A stretch of 31,000 bases of DNA, from contig JAQGDQ010000395.1 of the NCBI GenBank assembly GCA_030141605.1, forward strand, positions 1 through 31,000. Reading direction: 5' to 3'. The stretch is from Tubiluchus corallicola (Eukaryota; Priapulida; Priapulimorpha; Priapulimorphida; Tubiluchidae). Shown here piece after piece: positions 1 to 9,564 of this stretch (positions are counted from its first letter, which is position 1; each line of letters starts with the position of its first letter). The notes under the pieces were generated by a model. It made no database searches. It worked only from the letters and a program-made list of their open reading frames with translations, and had not been told where the DNA came from. The translations under genes were made by a program, and so were the position numbers.

Positions 1-47
1 AGCCAGAAAAAAACTGTTAGATTTCATGAAAGTTACTGTGTTGTATT

Positions 48-691
48 GATGATGTTGATTGATGACGACGACGACGACGACGATGATGATGCTGATGGTG
101 ATGATGATGATGACGATGACGATGACGACGATTATTATGATGACGATTGATGACGACGACGACGACGACGATGATGATGGTGGTGGTGATGATGATGATG
201 GATGACGACGACGACGATCATGATGGTGGTGATGATGATGATGATGATTGATGACAACGACGACGACAACGATGATGTTGGTGGTGATGATGACGATGAC
301 GACGATTATGATGATGATGATTGATGACGACGACGACGACGATGATGATGGTGGTGGTGATGATGATGATTGATGACGACGACGACGACGACGATCATGA
401 TGGTGGTGATGATGATGATTGATGACAACGACGATGACGATGATGATGATGATGATGATGATGTTGTTGATGATGGTGATGATGATGATGATGACAACGA
501 CGACGACAACGACGATGATGATGACGACGACGACGACGACGACGACGATGATGATGATGATGATGATGACCATGACGACGATGATGATGATGATGGTGAT
601 GATGATGACGACGACGACGACGACGATGATGATGATGATGCTGCTGCTGCTGCTGCTGATGACGATGACGATGACGATGACGATGATGATC

Positions 692-764
<73 letters not shown>

Positions 765-806
765 CGACGACGACGACGACGATGATGATTATGACGATGA
801 CGATGA
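48..806. repeat. GAY-triplet microsatellite block
   Basis: About 760 bases built almost entirely of GAT and GAC triplets with a few GGT, GCT, GTT and CAT interruptions. A longer block (GAC run, GAT run, GGT triplets, then TTGATGAC) recurs near 144-250 and 322-420, so there is a second, longer period. Open frames through it would give poly-Asp, poly-Met/Thr or poly-Ser and are products of the repeat, not genes. Confidence 0.95.
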
Positions 807-840
807 TAAATCTTTTATTGAAAATAAATAAATAAATACC

Positions 841-1329
841 TACAGAGGTGCCTCTATTTGCACGCGTGAAGTTTAACTTGTTTAAAAACTGTTAGTTCAA
901 TTAATAACATGATAACATTTTGACAACATTCTATTTATCTTTATCAGTTGCTTTAACAACCAAAAAAATAAATAGCGACTGCTTAAATTTTGTTACTTTG
1001 TTTAATTTTAAACGTTTTCATAATTATACATTTTAGTTACATTCCACTCGTATTACAATGCTAAAATTATTCATCTATTCGTGTTTTGACACATTGACTT
1101 ATTTGCATTTTTAAAAAAAAACTTTCTCAAATTTGTCAAAACATGTAAACACAGTTTCATAAGTTGTTATATACATATATATATATATATATATAGTTTA
1201 GCTCTCATAGTATATACACAACAATTATGTGTAGTGTTGTAGAACTGTTTCACTTATATCGTGACAGTTCAATTAAAAAGGAGAAAACATCTAATGAAAC
1301 GAAGACATTGACCGTGTTTCTTGTTAATC
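841..1329. other. AT-rich non-coding stretch
   Basis: No coding or repeat family recognised. It holds a short (TA)n run at about 1171-1194. Confidence 0.6.
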
Positions 1330-1999
1330 TAAGGCCCATTTCACAGGGTAAAAATTTCCCCTGCAGTTCCGCGTGAGGAATTCTACCGCCAGCTAGAAGC
1401 TATGCGTTCTCCTCGTGAGGAATTTTGTCTCATGGTAGAAATACTGCATGTACTATTTTGATAAGGAATCCTCTCGAAATTTGGTCTTAAATTTAACTAC
1501 TCAATTACTTCTTTCTCATTTAACGAAGCAACAAATAACGCATTTCAGCATAAAATTATAAGATTTAATTTTTCTTTTAACAGAATGACGATTTTATGTT
1601 TTATTAATGCAACGTAGATGGCTATACTCATGAAAAAGAAAAATAACGCACACACATATTTATTTTATATATTTATATTTTCAGATTTTGAAGTGGTTAG
1701 TAGAACTTTACTAAAAAGAAAAACAGGTCTGACATTACATTGACTAACATTATTAATTGTGTTTTGTATACGAGAAATACAGCAAGTATAACTTAATTTA
1801 GACATGATACAGTACAAAACTCTCAAAGTAACTGCAGCTAACTTGACGCGCGTAAAAAAACCGCGCGGTTTCTCTGTGAAAGAATTTTCTTTCTGCAAGG
1901 AATTTCGAGAAAAATCGGAAAATTTCAAAAAAATTTCTGATTTTCTAACGGTAATTTGCTGCGTATTTTTCCTTGCGCCCACATGTGAAATGGCCCTAA
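1330..1999. mobile_element. MITE-like element with GGCCCATTTCACA ends
   Basis: The left end (1330-1345) and the reverse complement of the right end (1984-1999) match at about 14 of 16 positions around the core CCATTTCACA. The interior has no coding content. The ends suggest a hAT-type non-autonomous element, but I could not see a clean 8-bp target duplication, so the superfamily is uncertain. The right end lies only a few bases beyond the splice donor of the minus-strand exon at 2009-2185, so the element sits at the start of that intron. Confidence 0.55.
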
Positions 2000-2008
2000 C
2001 GCTCTTAC

Positions 2009-2185
2009 CATTCTGTAATCCTTGTACGTATACTCATCAAAGCAAATCCCCGAACCATATATGTAAGGATCAGCTGCAATATTAGCTCTGGTCATTGAAT
2101 ACATGAGGTCATCGTTCATAAATGGTGGCGTTCCATTGTACAGCATCCATAGACCTGTTAGTGAATTGGCTACAGCCGTTGGAAC
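2009..2185 (-). CDS. Internal exon, Cache-like sensor domain (tentative)
   Basis: A 177-base open exon of exactly 59 codons, phase 0 at both ends. On the minus strand it is preceded by a T/A-rich tract ending in AAAG and followed by ATG|GTAAGAG, a near-consensus donor. The peptide has a helix-like N-terminal part (VANSLTGLWMLYNG) followed by ANIAADPYIYGSGICFDEY. The pattern of small residues, then Asp-Pro, Tyr-Gly-Ser-Gly, hydrophobic-Cys-Phe-Asp is like the helix and first strands of Cache-type extracellular ligand-binding domains. That assignment is by eye and tentative; the coding call rests on splice sites, phase and protein-like composition. The rest of the gene is not contiguous. A second minus-strand exon at 21862-22031 could be an upstream exon, but its exit phase (1) does not match this entry phase (0), so at least one missing exon would be needed. 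Confidence 0.6.
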
Positions 2186-2202
2186 CTTTATAATAAACAT
2201 AT

Positions 2203-2528
2203 ATAAATAATAAATAATAAATAAATAATTATATTTATAATAAATAAATAATTATATTTATAATAAATAAAAATAAATTATCACATCACGCGATATGTAA
2301 TAAGCCTTTTCATAGTTCTAGCGATTGATGATGATCATGAAAAGGTCAAAGGTTAAGCGTACCAGACAACGCATTTGTGTACACTTGGCAACGCCTCGCA
2401 GCCCATGCTGTTGTAATAGTAACTGTTTTAAGTAGTAGCTAGAACCTTACCTAGTTCATTTTTTCTTGTTCCCAAGCAAGATCCTTCTAGCAAATCACTC
2501 TACGAACAGAGTAATGCATAATTAAGTA
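2203..2528. other. AT-rich repeat and unassigned sequence
   Basis: 2203-2282 is a degenerate repeat of ATAAATAA/TTATATTTATA units and forms part of the tract before the acceptor of the minus-strand exon. 2283-2528 holds no recognised family. It contains a good minus-strand donor (CTAG|GTAAGG, near 2454) after a possible 36-base exon, which is too short to assign. Confidence 0.5.
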
Positions 2529-2827
2529 AAATACTTCCCCGGGGCCTCACCCTCCAGGGAGGCCTCGCGCCAAGGTAACATTTTTTTGCTTTATGTGAAC
2601 GTACTGCCGTTTGGTTTGGTTTGGTGGTTTGGTGGTTTTTTTTGTTGTTTTTCCTTTACAACTGTATCTCCATATTTTCTTTGAAAATGCTTCTCCGGCG
2701 TTCTAGCAGTTCAAAAATTTTCTGGGCGCCAACGGCAGCGCCCGCCCCCCGGCACTTCGCCCCCCCCCCAATGGGGCCTCAAATGCCCCACTTCCACCGG
2801 GCCTCGCCTAGGCTGAAATAGGCCCTG
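2529..2827. mobile_element. hAT-like MITE, copy 1 (left end lost)
   Basis: Homologous along its length to the better preserved copy at 5171-5450, sharing the ATACTTCCCCGG start region, CACCCTCCAGGG, the AATGCTTCTCCGGCG block and the right end TGAAATAGGCCCTG. The left terminal repeat is missing. The right end abuts a fragment of the T2-like group A element (2828-3127). Confidence 0.7.
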
Positions 2828-3127
2828 CTAGCGCCTGCATTTCGGAAACGCACTGCACAAAAAACAGGTACTGCTCTCAGTTCAGATGTGTTAGTTTCTG
2901 ACGAACTGCACACCTTCAACAGCTCATGCGCGGGATCAGCGGTAAATTTGAAATTTCAATTTTTATCTTAAAAATCACCAATAGTTAGGCTCACCGCCGT
3001 TAATTAAGTTTTTAATCTATTATTTAATTATCAGAAACGCTTTTGCACTACTAATTGTGTTAAATGTATACTTTTTACCAGACTTGCATATGGTATGGTA
3101 TATGAAAAATCATTCTGTCTTGTTTAA
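2828..3127 (+). mobile_element. T2-like MITE group A, 5'-truncated copy A3
   Basis: Matches the right half of copies A1 (19329-19943) and A2 (23160-23787): the block GCATTTCGGAAACG, the CTCAGTTCAGATGTG block, CCGTTAATTAAG and the ATCAGAAACGCTTTT block. It ends in a decayed terminal repeat (ATTCTGTCTTGTTTAAAG) with TTAA at 3124-3127. The left half is lost at the junction with the hAT-like MITE. Confidence 0.75.
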
Positions 3128-3154
3128 AGTTATATTTTTTGCGTCTACAATTTA

Positions 3155-3262
3155 GATTTTGCACTGACGCATTTGCCTCCAACACTGTATGTTTTTTGAC
3201 TTTCACTGATTGAGAATCTCAAAATTTTCCTATGATTCTCAATATTATTATGGTAAATAAAG
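3155..3262 (+). mobile_element. 3' end of a LINE-like element
   Basis: About 105 bases shared with 24410-24540: TTTAGATT, GACGCATTTGCCT, CACTGATTGA, GATTCTCAAT and the end AAATAAAGAT followed by TTA. Short 5'-truncated copies with a common end of this type are typical of non-LTR retrotransposon tails. Confidence 0.55.
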
Positions 3263-3853
3263 ATGTTACTTACTTACATACTTAACATACATGGTTTCTA
3301 TTGTTGGAAAACATATATATTTTTATTTACAGATTGTATTTTATGAAGTGATAATGTAAGTAAGTACATCATGATGTCTATCTCATTTGTTTATTAGTTT
3401 TATTTACAAAAATATACAGGCAATAGACAACTAGCACTAATAATATTTTTCCAGAACAAACTTTAGATAAAACCATTCAGTGTAATGCATTAACGAAAAA
3501 CAACAAAGACTTCTAGTTCCTGAACTTTATTGCTAATTTGGCTGTGTGTCCAGGTGACAGCTGGTCCCCAGGTGGGAGTGTATGCAACACAGTGGCGTGC
3601 AGGGGGTCGTGGAGGAACGCATGCAAGTAGCTAGGGGGTCTGGGGAGCTTACAGCAGGGTACGGGGCGGAGCCCCGGCCACCAACACGTTCTCTATTATT
3701 TAAGGGTATTTTGGAGGCTTCAAATGAGATCCGAATTCTGGTACAAAAACGTGAAAATGTACTTATAATAAATCTAGTTTTAAGCAAATTTATCTATAAC
3801 TTTTGTAGCTAGCGTAGAGAATATATTATAGCTATTTGAAAATCAGTGGCCCT
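3263..3853. other. Unassigned sequence with a GC-rich patch
   Basis: Mostly AT-rich. 3560-3690 is GC-rich and starts with CAGTGGCGTGCAGGGGG at 3590, which looks like one end of a hAT transposon, but no matching opposite end was found. No gene recognised. Confidence 0.45.
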
Positions 3854-3955
3854 GTGGATGACCTAACAAATTTTAGGCCTCATTCCTTTTCTTTTATCCA
3901 GTGCTTACCTAAAATACTTGAGAATGCATTGCATAAACCAAGTATTAACTTACTT
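3854..3955 (+). pseudogene. LINE reverse transcriptase relic (NFRP motif)
   Basis: A short open stretch of 33 codons containing DDLTNFRP and, after a gap, LPKILENALHK. This is the spacing of the first reverse transcriptase motif of non-LTR retrotransposons (NYRPIS...SKILEK..HK). The frame closes soon on both sides and no catalytic region follows. It is a decayed fragment of a different LINE from the one at 26166-28040. The match is short, so the call is moderate. Confidence 0.5.
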
Positions 3956-4026
3956 TAAAACCTTTAATTCACCAAAATAACAATTCCAATAACAAAATAC
4001 AATACCAGCGTAAAATGTTAATGAAT

Positions 4027-4063
4027 AATAATAATAATATTATTATTATTATTGTTGTTGTTG

Positions 4064-4103
<40 letters not shown>

Positions 4104-4158
4104 TGTTGCTGTTGTTGTTGTTGTTGTTGTTGTTGTTATTATTATTATTATTATTATT
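4027..4158. repeat. Compound trinucleotide microsatellite
   Basis: AAT/ATT triplets grade into GTT, then GCT, then GTT and ATT again, giving a near-symmetrical block. It lies just upstream of the fucosyltransferase exon. Confidence 0.95.
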
Positions 4159-4192
4159 GGCAATATTAGTTAATTATTAGAAATATTTACAA

Positions 4193-4702
4193 GTGCTCAA
4201 GTTTCAACATGTGTTCATTCTGTATCTATTGATTTTTTGCTCTTTAAATCATTGTGACGTAACAGCTGTTCAAAATGGAGCTGTAACTTTGAGGCTTTCC
4301 GATTTGAGGCAAGATGATGGTCCATCTTGGGATGAAAGGATAGCAAAAGAATGTGAAAAAGAATCAAATGATGTACATGCGATGAACTACATAGACGATG
4401 TTGACGACAATGTGCGATACGTTACACTAGGAAACATCAAAGGCAGACTGGGCAATAAAATGTTCCAATACGCATCATTGTACGGGATAGCCCGTGGAAA
4501 TAACTTTACTGCAGTGATGCCTAGTTCTTTTAGCTTGTACGGAATATTTACTCAGTTGGAAATACCGGTATTCACTTGCACGGCAAAGTACAAACATTAT
4601 CGTCGTCAAGTGGTGGAAATTAAATTAATATTCCGTGATAAATTCTATCCCAGATTATGTAAATATGTACAGTCAGTGAGAATTCCACAATACAAAGTAT
4701 GA
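4193..4702 (+). CDS. GT11 (alpha-1,2-fucosyltransferase-like) exon, partial
   Basis: A 169-codon open frame. Residues about 82-100 read VTLGNIKGRLGNKMFQYASL, the first conserved motif of glycosyltransferase family 11, which transfers fucose from GDP-fucose to galactose in the Golgi lumen. Residues about 5-18 (HVFILYLLIFCSL) form a hydrophobic stretch fitting a type II signal anchor, followed by a polar stem. The frame has no ATG before residue 64: it opens with GTG behind TTTACAAG, so I read this as an exon entered through a 3' splice site, with the initiation codon upstream. Later GT11 motifs (such as HVRRGDY) are absent, so the exon is left through a donor; TCA|GTGAGA near 4674 or AT|GTAAAT near 4660 are candidates, and residues after about 125 may be intron. 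No later exon was found. Confidence 0.75.
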   Translation: MLKFQHVFILYLLIFCSLNHCDVTAVQNGAVTLRLSDLRQDDGPSWDERIAKECEKESNDVHAMNYIDDVDDNVRYVTLGNIKGRLGNKMFQYASLYGIARGNNFTAVMPSSFSLYGIFTQLEIPVFTCTAKYKHYRRQVVEIKLIFRDKFYPRLCKYVQSVRIPQYKV

Positions 4703-5162
4703 AGGAACGTAAAACATGTACAGTCAATGTGATAATCTGGAAGCATGAAAGCGAGAAAGCGTGTATCTGAGATTAATCTGAGAATATGAGAATATGAGAA
4801 CCAAACTTGAGAAGCCAGCTCCGCCTTATATAACAATACAAATGGACAACACCTGGACAATCTACAAACGACTACGCGTATTACGTATAGAAAGTTCTAG
4901 AATCTACGATTGCTTCTACAGGTAAAAAGATTGGTTCTACTATACTGTAGAACATTCTACAATATTCTATTTAATTCTAGTGGATCTCCACAACAATGAA
5001 GTATACACATTTTCCGAAGAAAATAAGAATTTTTTCTAAAATGTGATGCCCCTCAAACTTTTGCGCCCGATGCTATAGTCTAGTTAGCCTATTGGTTAAT
5101 ACGTCCCTAGGAGACACTGTCAATAACCGTGTTATGGTAGGCCTCTCAGACTTCGCAAACAA
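4703..5162. other. Unassigned non-coding sequence
   Basis: No gene or repeat family recognised. ATGTACAGTCA occurs twice (about 4666 and 4716) and there are clusters of TTCTAGA/TCTACA words at 4890-4980. Confidence 0.5.
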
Positions 5163-5170
5163 TTCACATG

Positions 5171-5450
5171 CAGGGCCTATTTCAAGGGGGGGGGGGTGGG
5201 GATACTTCCCCGGCCCCTCACCCTCCAGGGGGGCCTCGCACCGAGGTAACAATATTTTTTTGCTTTATGCGAACATACTGCATAACTCCATACTAACTCG
5301 TACTGCATTTTCTCTTTGAAAATGCTTCTCCGGCGTTCTAGCAGTTCAAAAATGTTCTGGGCGCCAATCCCGGCGCTTCGCCCACCGTCCCCCCAGGAGG
5401 CCTCACACGCCCCACTTCCCCGGGCCTCGCTTAGGTTGAAATAGGCCCTG
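5171..5450. mobile_element. hAT-like MITE, complete copy
   Basis: Perfect 15-bp inverted ends: CAGGGCCTATTTCAA at 5171-5185 and its reverse complement at 5436-5450. CAGGG is a common hAT terminus. The flanking 8-mers TTCACATG and CACACATG agree at 6 of 8 positions, fitting an aged hAT target duplication. It is 280 bp, GC-rich in its arms and has no transposase, so it is non-autonomous. A second, truncated copy is at 2529-2827. Confidence 0.8.
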
Positions 5451-7336
5451 CACACATGTCATGTGGCGGTTGTAGCTAAGACTCGTTACTAGGTTAACTT
5501 AATCTTTGACCTGCAGCTACTGCGCGTGCGCACAACGAAACTGTGAAGGAGCTTATTGGATGTTCACTAATCGTTAAAATTAAAAATTAGTTGCTAGATG
5601 TATATAAATCTCACGTATAAGATACTAAAACAATTTCTTTGACCAGGCAATAATGATGTGGGAATGATTGGAAGCCATTGACACGCCGTCGATGTATAAG
5701 TCGAGTATATAAGTATATAGGTGAAACTGGCTGTACATGGGACCAGTCCTATGGAATAGACTAAGCCGCAATACAAAATGTAGTCACTCCCTTTCAAGTT
5801 TTAAAAAACCGTCAGAAAAGAAATATTTCAAAGGTATTGAGAGTAACACAGTTTGATAATGGTAATCACCTGCATTCTTTTTCCACAGTAATCTTAATAA
5901 AACGTGACTATGCTCAACAGGTAACTGAACACTTTATAATCATGATCACAGTTTTTCTTAGTTCTCGCTCCATTTCATCTTTCATTCACTACTCCCCCCA
6001 CATTTATGTATATATTATCATTATTTCAATTATTAATCACTTCTTTAAGATTTCCACGTACAGTTTGGCCTGTCAAGCTATGCTTTTAGGCTCAAACTGT
6101 ATGCATCAAAATTATTCTGTAATGTAATTTGCACATGTATATATCTCTTTTGTAATTTCTGGATAATATTGCATTTATATTTATATTTACTTCAGTGAAA
6201 TTATCTGTATTTTTATTATAGCTGTTAGATGCAGAGTGGAAATAAATAAACTTATATACTTATATACATTGAATAGAAAGTAGCAGGAGGGTATCCCGTA
6301 GGAGCTGTTTCTGTTCCGAGTTTGTTGACTACAGTGTCAGCAGTTGATTTTAGACATTTTTACCCCATGACCTTGACTCTTGATCCAAAGCTCAGTGTAG
6401 TGGGTGCATAGGCCTTTTTTGGTTTTAATTTAGTTTTCAATTACTGCCACGGTGCTGACACCTGTTTGTTGATTTAGTAGGCATTTAGATTTTACAGTAA
6501 TCCCTCTTTTAAAATTGAAGCACCTAATATACTTGAATGCATTAGCATTTTGGCCTTTCGTGAGCTATAGCTGTAGTAGTTGTATGACATTTTACCCGTC
6601 TTTTGGTTCTCTCCGCCATTACTCTATTTTTCTTAGGCATTATGACTGTGAATTTCTTACAAATTTATTGTTGTGACATTGTTGTTCTTAAGGCAACTTG
6701 GAGTTCTCATTCCTGTCTTTGTAACTGTTAAAGACTCTAACAATGTAAGTTATTATTAATTTCAATATAGTCTACATAATTTTCATATCAGTACTTAGTT
6801 ATAGCAATACATTTAATCATGCAACTAATTTTCTTCTATTCAATGCAAGTTAAATTAAATGTTAATAATTGTCTTTCAGAATAAAGAAACTTTTGGTCAA
6901 CAAGTTAAACTGGTGTTTTGTATCCATTTCACTCAGTAAGTTTCCAGCTCTTAGATGAGTCTATCCATCTCGCAAATTTGGTGATTACAATTTTCTGCTC
7001 TTTCGTAATTATAAATTAGCAGATAGACAGTTAACTAGCTACTCAAGTATGGGTGAACAGACAGAGTATGGGTGAACAGACAGACGGACATACAGGCTTT
7101 GGTCGAGCAATTTAACTACAGTTAAAACAGTTTTTCTAAGTTTTTCTCGGAAGTCCGTAAAAGAATAAATAATACTCATTTTGCTGAGGATATGATACGA
7201 GAAAAAAGTTAGCAAACATTTAAAGGGTATAGTGCAAAACTTTTGAAGGCGCGGAATTCAAAACATATTACGTACCATCTTGAATATTTAAAATTTACTT
7301 TAGTGAACGAGTCATCCCGGTACGTAGAAATAATAA
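5451..7336. other. Long stretch without a recognised gene
   Basis: AT-rich sequence. Two places have exon-like splice signals but no recognisable product: a 32-base piece after TTTTTCCACAG (5887-5918, followed by GTAACT) and a 56-base piece after GTCTTTCAG (6880-6935, followed by GTAAGT). Around 6220-6265 a GCAGAGTGGAAATAAATAAAC tail looks like a retroposon 3' end. 7047-7086 contains a short direct repeat of AGTATGGGTGAACAGACAG. Confidence 0.4.
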
Positions 7337-7792
7337 TATAGGTTTTACACGTTAAATGTAGACACAGGAAAGTTCAAATGTGACTTAGGTAAGTCAAATG
7401 TAGACACAGGAAAGTTCAAATGTGACTTAGGTAAGTCAAATGTAGACATAGGAATTTCGAATGTGTTTTGGTAACTCAAATGTGACTTAGGTAAGTCAAA
7501 TGTAGACATAGGAATTTCGAATGTGTTTTGGTAACTCAAATGTGACTTACGTAAGTCAAATGTAGACATAGGAATTTCGAATGTGTTTTGGTAACTCAAA
7601 CGTGACTTAAGTAAGTCAAATGTAGACATAGGAATTTCGAATGACTTACCAAAAACGCTTAAGATTTCTTGAAAACCATTGTTAACACATTTGAACTACC
7701 TAAGTCTACATTTGAGTTACCAAGACACATTTGAATTACCAACATCTACATTTGAGTTAACGCAGGTCTACATTTGACATGTAAAACCTATA
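7337..7792. mobile_element. Foldback-type element with tandem-repeat arms
   Basis: The ends are inverted repeats of about 27 bp with two mismatches (TATAGGTTTTACA outermost). The left arm carries a 60-bp tandem unit (GTAACTCAAATGTGACTTAG, then GTAAGTCAAATGTAGACATA, then GGAATTTCGAATGTGTTTTG) in three full copies at 7441-7620 plus partial copies. The right arm (7688-7792) holds inverted versions of the same words. There is no transposase. The 94-codon minus-strand frame here is only the translated repeat. Confidence 0.75.
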
Positions 7793-8129
7793 CTTTTTTT
7801 ATAATTGTTTTCGTCTAGCTTACATTCTCCGTTGTATAAAGTTTCATTTATTAATTAGCTAAATTCAGTTTTAAAAGTCGTACTGAAGTTAAAAGGCTGG
7901 AACATCCTGTCTGCTTTGTGTAACATGAATTCATGAACATTATTGACAACCTTTCATCATCACGTTTCACTAATTAACTGCATTTCTAAAAGACAACTAG
8001 TGCACAGTAGCCCTACGTGACGTTCAGGGTGTCTCGTGACCTTATTGTCGCCTAATTGTTATTATTATGCTTTTGTCATCAGCTCTTCATTAGCAATATC
8101 ATATTCCAAAAATTAGATTAGATGTACGT
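7793..8129. other. Unassigned non-coding sequence
   Basis: No gene or repeat family recognised. Confidence 0.5.
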
Positions 8130-8235
8130 ATTCTGCTGCGCTAAGTGGCCGACAAAAACGCGGTACCGTTATCATGAACTGCAGTGTCCGTTTGTGACGT
8201 CAGTGTTCTACGCGAGTACATTTTTTTACAAAATA
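8130..8235 (+). mobile_element. T2-like MITE group B, internal fragment
   Basis: Matches 10858-10955 of copy B1 in the same orientation: GTGGCCGACAAA, GGTACC, ATCATGAACTGC, then GTTTGTGACGTCA. It contains a perfect TGACGTCA at 8195-8202. Confidence 0.65.
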
Positions 8236-8288
8236 ATTTAATGTCGTCGACTCTTCATACGTGTTTATCAGCATCAATCCGTACGAGT

Positions 8289-8311
8289 TTAACCCTTTCA
8301 TACCCATTGTA
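8289..8311 (+). mobile_element. Single piggyBac-like terminus
   Basis: TTAACCCTTTCATACCC followed by ATTGTAAC matches the inverted right end of the piggyBac-like MITE at 15873-16336. No second end was found nearby. Confidence 0.4.
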
Positions 8312-8497
8312 ACATCTAAGTTTCTTGCAAATTAGTACTGAATGCGGGTACACATCATATCTGCGCAGGCCTAATCTTAATTTTGATACATTTACATTAA
8401 TTAAGAATTCTTGACAGGTTCGCGAATTACTATAGACGTACTGCAAGACTGAATTGAAATGTCGATTATAGCACGTTGCACAGAGAACATTGTAGGC

Positions 8498-8592
8498 TTA
8501 ACGGGAACCAGGGCGATTGATTAGACTCAATCTCATTGTGATTTATTGTCCAACGTATACATTTTCTTATTATAAAAGTTAACAATTGTTTT
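8498..8592 (-). mobile_element. T2-like MITE group B, terminal fragment (inverted)
   Basis: A decayed TTAA end followed by GATTAGACTCAATCTCATT and later AAAAGTTAACAATTGTT is the reverse complement of 11080-11172 of copy B1. Confidence 0.65.
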
Positions 8593-9564
8593 GAGGCCAG
8601 CACCTTGGAGGATTAGGAACTGACTTGAAGACGGAGGGCTGGCATTACTATCCTCTTATATTTACCGTGTCGTGTTTGATATTTAATAAATGTGTTGCTT
8701 ATTAAATAAAGTCTTGATAGTTTGCCATGCCCATCGTGGCTACCTCACACGCCACGCAATAAACAACAATAATCAGCAAGCAGCTTTAACCACAAGAATA
8801 AATAAACTTTAATCAAACTATTTTACTAATTGGCCCATAGATGGAATTTTGGTTAGTTAGACCAAGAAAACTAACGCGGAACTGGTGCTGACAACCCACT
8901 GGCATATAGCAGCATCCATTTTTTGATAGATTATTGCTGTGTTTACCGGTTGAGAGCAGTTTTCTTTTATTTTTTAATTCTACCATTAACATTCTAATGT
9001 TAAGAGACGTAGCGTCGCGTTACAACCTTAACGGAAGCGGATACAATATTTTGGTCTTTTTAATTATGATTTCATTGCGCACTCAATTGAAACGTACATT
9101 AAAATAAAATAAAAATAGTTAAGAATAACCAACGAGAGACAAGAATTGGGACTGGGGTTTAAAATCTTAGCTACGATTATGTTTCTATATCGTGGTTTAA
9201 CGATTTCTGAAAATTTAGGTTTTTAGCAAATTTTTGGAAAGTTTTTTGCATTAATTGACATGACTAGGGCTAGCCGCAGGAGTAAACACACGCCTGCGTT
9301 TTGGCGAAAAAAGAGGCTTTTGTTGATTAATGAAACATTTTGCATGAAATGTGACGCGTTCAAAGCATCATTTGTAAGACAAGTAATCAGTGAAAGAAAT
9401 GTCGTATTCTTGAATAGTGTGTGGTATTTTGACACTGAAGTCTTTGTGCAACGCGAAATGAATTTGCAAATCCAGAATTGGCGTTACACAAATAAACAGG
9501 TAATAAAGACATGAACTGCACCTAGTGCATGTTGATGAACTTTAATAACAGCATTTGATAATAT
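8593..9564. other. Unassigned sequence, small anonymous ORF
   Basis: No repeat family recognised with confidence. 8660-8770 has an LTR-like look (AATAAA signals before a GC-richer end) but no matching copy. An ATG-started plus-strand frame of 84 codons (9260-9514) has no recognisable motif and is of a length expected by chance. Confidence 0.35.

Noticed and set aside
306-835. Long open frames coding poly-Asp, poly-Ser or Met/Thr runs
   Set aside because: They are direct translations of the GAY triplet microsatellite, with no splice or start context.
2455-2490. Possible 36-base minus-strand exon (GSCLGTRKNEL) with a good donor
   Set aside because: The peptide slightly recalls acyl-CoA synthetases but is too short, and the acceptor is unremarkable.
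3590-3680. CAGTGGCGTGCAGGGGG as a hAT transposon end
   Set aside because: No inverted partner or target duplication found.
7213-7240. TTTAAAGGGTATAGTGC as another T2-like end
   Set aside because: The bases after TTAAAGG do not match the other groups and no opposite end was found.
7345-7629. Minus-strand frame with repeated STFDLPKSHL units
   Set aside because: Its 20-residue period is the 60-bp repeat of the foldback element.
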